Part shown: in pieces, positions 60,216 to 64,000 of the stretch
Position numbering within the stretch: position 1 is the first letter of the stretch
Layout of the letters: each line of letters starts with the position of its first letter
Source: Fibrobacteria bacterium
Lineage (GTDB): Bacteria > Fibrobacterota > Fibrobacteria > UBA5070
Length of the DNA: 64,000 bases
Assembly: GCA_020633825.1 (NCBI GenBank)
Contig: JACKCV010000001.1
Span: 559,001-623,000 of the forward strand
Reading direction: 5' to 3'
Made by a program: the position numbers and the translations under genes
The notes under the pieces: model-generated
Seen by the model: only the letters and a program-made list of their open reading frames with translations
The model's database searches: none
Told to the model about the DNA's origin: nothing

Positions 60216-60221
60216 CATAAA
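60216..60221 (+). promoter_or_regulatory. Candidate -10 of the luxI promoter
   Basis: CATAAA, giving an inferred start site near 60228, two bases before the luxI ATG. The mRNA would then be practically leaderless. This is prediction from spacing only. Confidence 0.45.
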
Positions 60222-60229
60222 TTGACGGA

Positions 60230-60925
60230 ATGATCAAATTCCTCTCGCGATACACCCGGAAGAACCATCGATCCCACGACTCCCGTTCCCCGGGCCTGGA
60301 AGCGCCGGGGAAAGGCGAGGGCGACCGCCTGAACGTCTCGGACGTCCTTCCCCGGGATATCCAGATGGCGACATTGCAGCTCCGGCACCAGGTGTTCTGC
60401 GAGGAGCTCGGGTGGTTGCCGACGGTGGGGACGGAACTGGAGATCGACGAGTTCGATGTCGAATGCGATTCGGTCGTCGCCTGGCAGGGGGAAGACGTCC
60501 TGGGGATGCTTCGTCTGGTTCGGGGCCCCGGGCCCTACATGATCGATCGCTATTTCTCGCACCACCTGGAGTCCGCGCCGGACATCGGGAGGGGGAGCGA
60601 CGTGGCGGAGATCTCGCGTCTGTGCGTCCGGAAGGATGTGCGCCAGAATCTGTTCCCGTCGTCTAATGGGCCGATGCCGATCTCCTTGCATCTCTACCGG
60701 GGCACCTATGCGTGGGCGCGTCGCAACGGGGTACGTTTCTACTATTGCATCACCACGCCCGCGGTGGCTCGCCTCCTCACCAGGCAAGGAATCCCCCTAA
60801 GGGCGATCTCGCGATCCCAAGCGAGCGAGGATCGATGCGACCAGGTCCTTTCCATCCTGGACTGGAGGGAGTTCGAAGGTCAGAGAAGGTTTTCCGACCT
60901 GGTCGAGTGGTTCAAGTCGGCTTGA
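60230..60925 (+). CDS. luxI: LuxI-type acyl-homoserine-lactone synthase
   Basis: A 231-residue autoinducer synthase that makes an acyl-homoserine lactone from S-adenosylmethionine and an acyl donor. All ten residues invariant in the family are present: R52, F56, W62 (RHQVFCEELGW), E71, D73, D76 (EIDEFD), R95 (MLRLV), F109, E127 and R130 (AEISRLCV). The N-terminus is about 28 residues longer than usual, basic and disordered; no internal start replaces it. The gene follows the lipid operon by 84 bp and overlaps the convergent LuxR gene by 14 bp. The acyl group is not predictable from sequence. Confidence 0.9.
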   Translation: MIKFLSRYTRKNHRSHDSRSPGLEAPGKGEGDRLNVSDVLPRDIQMATLQLRHQVFCEELGWLPTVGTELEIDEFDVECDSVVAWQGEDVLGMLRLVRGPGPYMIDRYFSHHLESAPDIGRGSDVAEISRLCVRKDVRQNLFPSSNGPMPISLHLYRGTYAWARRNGVRFYYCITTPAVARLLTRQGIPLRAISRSQASEDRCDQVLSILDWREFEGQRRFSDLVEWFKSA

Positions 60926-61652
60926 TGAGCCCGCATTCCAGGGCGATGCCGATGGCCTGGGCTCGGTTGTTGACCTGGAGTTTCCGGAAGAGGTTCGACG
61001 TGTGGAACTTCGCGGTCCTCTCGGAGACATCCAGAAGTTTCCCGATCTCCCACGAGGTCTTCCCCTGGAAGATCCAGTGCAGGACTTCCATCTCCCGTTC
61101 CGTGAGGGAGGGGGCCTCCGTGGCCTGTTTTCCGATCAGGCGCATGATGGCCAGATGGATCGGGGCGATCAACAGCTCGCAGAGGAACTTCTCCCGGGAC
61201 TCGAAGCCCAACCCCTTCCTGGCGAACGAGACCAGCGACTTGCACGCCCTGGCGGCATCGGTCAGCCCGTGCGTGAGGCCTGATTCCAGCCCGAAGTAGG
61301 TCGCCAAGGCCAGGAATTCCGGGTCCGGAGGATTCTTTTCGAAGACCTCCTTCCAATCGTGGATCCCGCCGTTGCGCAGGTGGGATTGGAGGATCGGGTC
61401 ACGATTGCCCAGGGATTTCGAGACGTAGAGATCGAGCCATTCCTGGGGATAGCTGTGGTTGAGGACGTTGATCTGCTGCGGAGTTTCCGCGGAGTCCGTG
61501 CAAAGCCGCAACGCGATGACCTTGTCGGCCTTGAGCAAGGCGGCGCATTCTCCCAGAATCGTCAGGAAATGGTCGGAGCTTTCGCAGGCCGTGAGTTCCT
61601 GGCAGATTCTTGCGGAGGCAAGGAACGTTTGTGATTCATGGAACTTTTGCAT
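60912..61652 (-). CDS. luxR: LuxR-type acyl-homoserine-lactone receptor and regulator
   Basis: A 246-residue quorum-sensing regulator. The N-terminal autoinducer-binding domain has the conserved W72, Y76, D85, P86 and W100 (EWLDLYV...RDPILQSHL...HDWKEVF), equivalent to W57, Y61, D70, P71 and W85 of TraR. The C-terminal LuxR helix-turn-helix (LTEREMEVLHWIFQGKTSWEIGKLLDVSERTAKFHTSNLFRKLQV) keeps the E-L-G triad (E187, L191, G197). Retention of every lactone-binding residue suggests a true receptor, not a solo of changed specificity. It converges on luxI with a 14-bp overlap. Confidence 0.92.
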   Translation of the reverse strand: MQKFHESQTFLASARICQELTACESSDHFLTILGECAALLKADKVIALRLCTDSAETPQQINVLNHSYPQEWLDLYVSKSLGNRDPILQSHLRNGGIHDWKEVFEKNPPDPEFLALATYFGLESGLTHGLTDAARACKSLVSFARKGLGFESREKFLCELLIAPIHLAIMRLIGKQATEAPSLTEREMEVLHWIFQGKTSWEIGKLLDVSERTAKFHTSNLFRKLQVNNRAQAIGIALECGLIKPT

Positions 61653-62026
61653 GGGAATCTTGCAGGGTGCTCCACGGGAGAATTTGCAGGGCCAGAGGCA
61701 GGAAACTGGTGCTGAGCATTCGTGTTGGAGGTCTGCGATGCAATATGGCAGATCAGGAAACGAATCTCAAAGGAGTGAATTCATATCTGAAATGCAAGGT
61801 TGCAGGTGGCATCCAATGCCCGCGCCGGGGGAGCGTTTTCCGGAGGCTTCGGGTGGCATCGACCGGGAGGGGAAGAACGGAGCTCCCTCGCGAGGCGGAC
61901 GGAGCGATCGGGACCGCTTCCATGTCCCGACGTCGGGAGTCTCCCGGACAGGCTAGATTCGTAGAGTACGATCCGGGCGCGTGAACCCGGTCCCAGACGG
62001 CCAAGCCTCGCACACAAAGAGATCCA
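61653..62026. other. Intergenic region upstream of luxR
   Basis: No convincing gene in 374 bp. It contains two similar 19-bp elements, CTGCGATGCAATATGGCAG (61733-61751) and CTGAAATGCAAGGTTGCAG (61787-61805), 54 bp apart. The first lies within an inverted repeat TCTGC-N11-GCAGA. Confidence 0.5.
61733..61805. repeat. Pair of CTG-N2-ATGCAA-N4-GCAG elements
   Basis: Two direct repeats of a 19-bp element, starts 54 bp apart, about 80 and 135 bp upstream of the luxR start. They resemble stretched lux boxes (CTG to CAG spacing 13 rather than 10). Confidence 0.4.
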
Positions 62027-62377
62027 GTGGACCCTGTCGATTCCAAACCATACCAGCCTTCGAACGGCAATCCGGCCTCGATCCTGGTCGCCGACCAGCG
62101 CGATGCAGCCCGAGCCGCCCGTTGCCTGGCCATCGCGGGACGGATCCTGGCGCCGGCCCGGATGCGCTCCCTCCAGCACGAGGTCGCCGAAGGCCTCCAT
62201 ACCCGACGGTTCCGGTTCACCAAGCGGCACGGGGGCGTGCGCATGGATCCCTACGACGTCGGCGAGGACGTCGAGGCCTACCTGCAGCAGGTCCAGGTCG
62301 GAGAGGACGAGTTCCGCGGGACGGTCTGGTTCCGGCTCACCCCGCGACATTTCCTGGCCTGGGATTTCATCGCCTGA
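62027..62377 (+). CDS. Small cytoplasmic protein of unknown function
   Basis: A 116-residue protein starting at a GTG with AAAGAGA upstream. Codon third positions are strongly G/C as in its neighbours, supporting real coding. It has a helical N-terminal part (DQRDAARAARCLAIAGRILAPARMRSLQHEVAEGLHTRRFRF) and a mixed C-terminal part (EDEFRGTVWFRLTPRHFLAWDFIA). No family recognised, no signal peptide. Confidence 0.55.
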   Translation: MDPVDSKPYQPSNGNPASILVADQRDAARAARCLAIAGRILAPARMRSLQHEVAEGLHTRRFRFTKRHGGVRMDPYDVGEDVEAYLQQVQVGEDEFRGTVWFRLTPRHFLAWDFIA

Positions 62378-62494
62378 TCGGCACCGCCCCCACCGGGGCG
62401 ATCGTCCCGCCCGGATGGAGCATCGGCTCCGTGCTCCGCCTCCGTCGTTCAAAGACAAGCAATGAAATCGCACCCGTTCCCCGGAAGTCCCCCG

Positions 62495-64000
62495 ATGCCG
62501 AAGACCCCGATCGCGTTCCTGTTTGCCGTGGTTTGCGTTTCCTGCACCCCGAAGACGGATTCGCAAGCGCCTCCCACGATGCGGGCGGGTCGCCTGCTCG
62601 ACGCGCGCGACGGCAGGACCTACCGGACCCTTCGCATCGGCAACCATGTCTGGATGGCCCAAAACCTGGATTTCGCCTCCGATTCGTCCCGGTGCTACGG
62701 CGATGACGACAGGAATTGCCTGACCTCCGGGCGGATGTACACCCGGTCGGAGGCCCGGAAGGTCTGCCCGGATGGCTGGCGCCTTCCCAGCGCGGGCGCT
62801 TGGAAGGATCTTCTCCGGGAGGTCGGGAAGGATGGGAAGGGGTTCCCTTCCCGGTCGTGGACCGGGACCGATTCCCTCGACTTCGGTTTGGTGTACGGAG
62901 GGCAAGGCAATATCGGAGGGACGGGGGGCTTCGAGCAGGTGGACCTGGTGGCCGCCTACTGGTCGTCGAGCATGCTCGACCGGCGGCGCGGGTTTTCCAT
63001 GTACATGGGACGCCTGGGGGCCGACACCGGGGTCCTGGCGCGTCGCGACGACGATCCGGGAAGTTGGCTCCACATGCGCTGCGTGCAGGACGATTCCGCG
63101 TCGCCGCAAGCGCCGCTCCCGGAAGGGAACGCATCCACGGAGGCTGGAATGGTGCGCATCCCGGCAGGTTGCTTCTCCATGGGGACGGAGGAGGGCGGCA
63201 TCGAGGAGTTCGCGCACCGGGTCTGCCTGGACTCCTTCGAGATGGACCGGACGGAAGTCACCAACGAAGCCTTCTCGAAAGCGGGCGGAGAAACCCACTA
63301 CACCGACAACACGTGCGCGGTCTTCGATCCCGGGAGCCGTCGATTCGGGCCGGATGTGGTTCCGGAAAGTTTCCGCGAAGGTGCCAAGCCCGTGGTCTGC
63401 GTCGATTGGGCCGAAGCGGACGAGTATTGCCGGAACGTCGGCAAGCGACTGCCCACGGAAGCCGAGTACGAGTACGCCGCCCGTGCCGGAACCACGACCG
63501 ACTACTTCTGGGGCGACGACCAGGATGCGGGATGCCGGTTCGCCAATGGAACCGACCGAACCGAGGAGCCGGGGATGCCCGGCTGGACGGATTGGATGGA
63601 ATGCGAGGATGGATGGGGCTTCTCGACGGCCCCGGTCGGCCGGTTCGCCTCCAACGCCTGGGGTCTGAAAGACATGTCGGGAAATGTCCGGGAGTGGGTC
63701 CGTGACGGATACTCCCCTTACGATTCCCTGGTCGCGACCCGTGTGAATCCCGTGGGACCCGAATCGGGGAACGGAGAGAGGGTTTCCCGGGGCGGTGCCT
63801 GGGATTCCCCGCCGAGGGTCCTCGCGGTGCATGCGCGAAGGAAGGATGCCGCGCAAACGCGCTCCTTCGATCTGGGGTTCCGATGCGTTTCACCGCGAAC
63901 TCCGCCTCCCAGCTCGACCCGCATGGATCGTCCCGAAGCCGTCCCCGGCCTGCAACGACCTAGCCAGATGTTCCTGGAGGATTTGATCCGCAACGACGAC
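62495..64000 (+). CDS. Lipoprotein with FISUMP and SUMF1-like domains, 3' end outside window
   Basis: At least 502 residues, open to the window end. MPKTPIAFLFAVVCVSC is a lipoprotein signal with lipobox VVCVSC-type ending; an ATG at 62462 would add 11 residues. Residues about 30-195 match the Fibrobacter succinogenes major paralogous domain: GRLLDARDGRTYRTLRIGNHVWMAQNLDF, RSEARKVCPDGWRLPSAGAW and YWSSSML...LHMRCV. Residues about 205-470 are SUMF1-like: MVRIPAGCFSMGTEEG, MDRTEVTNEAF, VDWAEADEYCRNVGKRLPTEAEYEYAAR, WGLKDMSGNVREWVRD and FDLGFRCV. The active-site Cys region of FGE (here RGGAWDSPPRVLAVHARR) lacks Cys, so it is probably a binding protein. Confidence 0.82.
   Translation, partial: MPKTPIAFLFAVVCVSCTPKTDSQAPPTMRAGRLLDARDGRTYRTLRIGNHVWMAQNLDFASDSSRCYGDDDRNCLTSGRMYTRSEARKVCPDGWRLPSAGAWKDLLREVGKDGKGFPSRSWTGTDSLDFGLVYGGQGNIGGTGGFEQVDLVAAYWSSSMLDRRRGFSMYMGRLGADTGVLARRDDDPGSWLHMRCVQDDSASPQAPLPEGNASTEAGMVRIPAGCFSMGTEEGGIEEFAHRVCLDSFEMDRTEVTNEAFSKAGGETHYTDNTCAVFDPGSRRFGPDVVPESFREGAKPVVCVDWAEADEYCRNVGKRLPTEAEYEYAARAGTTTDYFWGDDQDAGCRFANGTDRTEEPGMPGWTDWMECEDGWGFSTAPVGRFASNAWGLKDMSGNVREWVRDGYSPYDSLVATRVNPVGPESGNGERVSRGGAWDSPPRVLAVHARRKDAAQTRSFDLGFRCVSPRTPPPSSTRMDRPEAVPGLQRPSQMFLEDLIRNDD

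Noticed and set aside
61610..61984. 124-codon frame overlapping the luxR start
   Set aside because: No ribosome site or recognisable features, overlaps luxR, and the sequence holds likely regulatory repeats.

Overview
The window is GC-rich (about two thirds G+C) and densely coded, with 51 supportable protein genes and no rRNA, tRNA, CRISPR array or transposase that I can see. Several families point to a member of Fibrobacterota, probably a free-living high-GC lineage rather than the rumen genus. These are a fibro-slime domain protein, a lipoprotein with a Fibrobacter succinogenes major paralogous (FISUMP) domain, two TIGR02147-type regulators (one followed by a lipoprotein gene), and many secreted plant-polysaccharide hydrolases with a common small C-terminal module. 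The assignment is inference from gene families; no marker gene such as 16S is present.

Layout. (1) 1-13.5 kb: a type VI secretion (T6SS) locus. tssK-tssL-tssM run leftward off the edge. Rightward lie an odd PEGA/barrel/SUMF1-like fusion, a solute-binding protein, small secreted proteins, clpV and vgrG, with an NlpC/P60 lipoprotein gene on the opposite strand. (2) 13.5-31 kb: miaB, then a polysaccharide-degradation region (GH43, CE2-like esterase, polysaccharide deacetylase-like protein, GH5, and a GH30 plus giant fibro-slime operon), ending with a TIGR02147 regulator-lipoprotein pair. Three near-identical 18-bp dyads sit upstream of the GH5, GH30 and TIGR02147 genes at helically phased distances from candidate -10 boxes. 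(3) 31-40 kb: nadA, glnB (PII), a lytic transglycosylase, a DMT-type membrane protein, a NERD-helicase, an ECF sigma factor with a His/Cys-rich membrane protein, and a gluzincin. (4) 40.6-47.1 kb: a second TIGR02147-type regulator, then a GntR/LacI hybrid regulator and two divergent GH5 genes. This block is flanked by a 133-bp direct repeat of the regulator's 3' end. (5) 47.1-50.4 kb: glgE with a histone-H1-like tail, yqgE/algH and a small outer-membrane protein.

(6) 50.7-61.7 kb is the most interesting part. Ten genes are packed with overlaps or gaps of 11 bp or less: acyl carrier protein, ketosynthase, serine-palmitoyltransferase-like alpha-oxoamine synthase, SMR transporter, methyltransferase, MMPL/RND transporter, CPBP protease, LolA-like protein, outer-membrane barrel and DUF2147 protein. 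They are followed by a LuxI-type acyl-homoserine-lactone synthase with all ten family-invariant residues and a convergent LuxR-type receptor. A near-canonical lux box lies just upstream of luxI. I read this as a quorum-regulated pathway that makes an amino-lipid (sphingoid or sulfonolipid-like) and moves it to the outer membrane, in a phylum where LuxI/LuxR signalling is not expected. The window ends in a FISUMP-SUMF1-like lipoprotein that runs off the edge.
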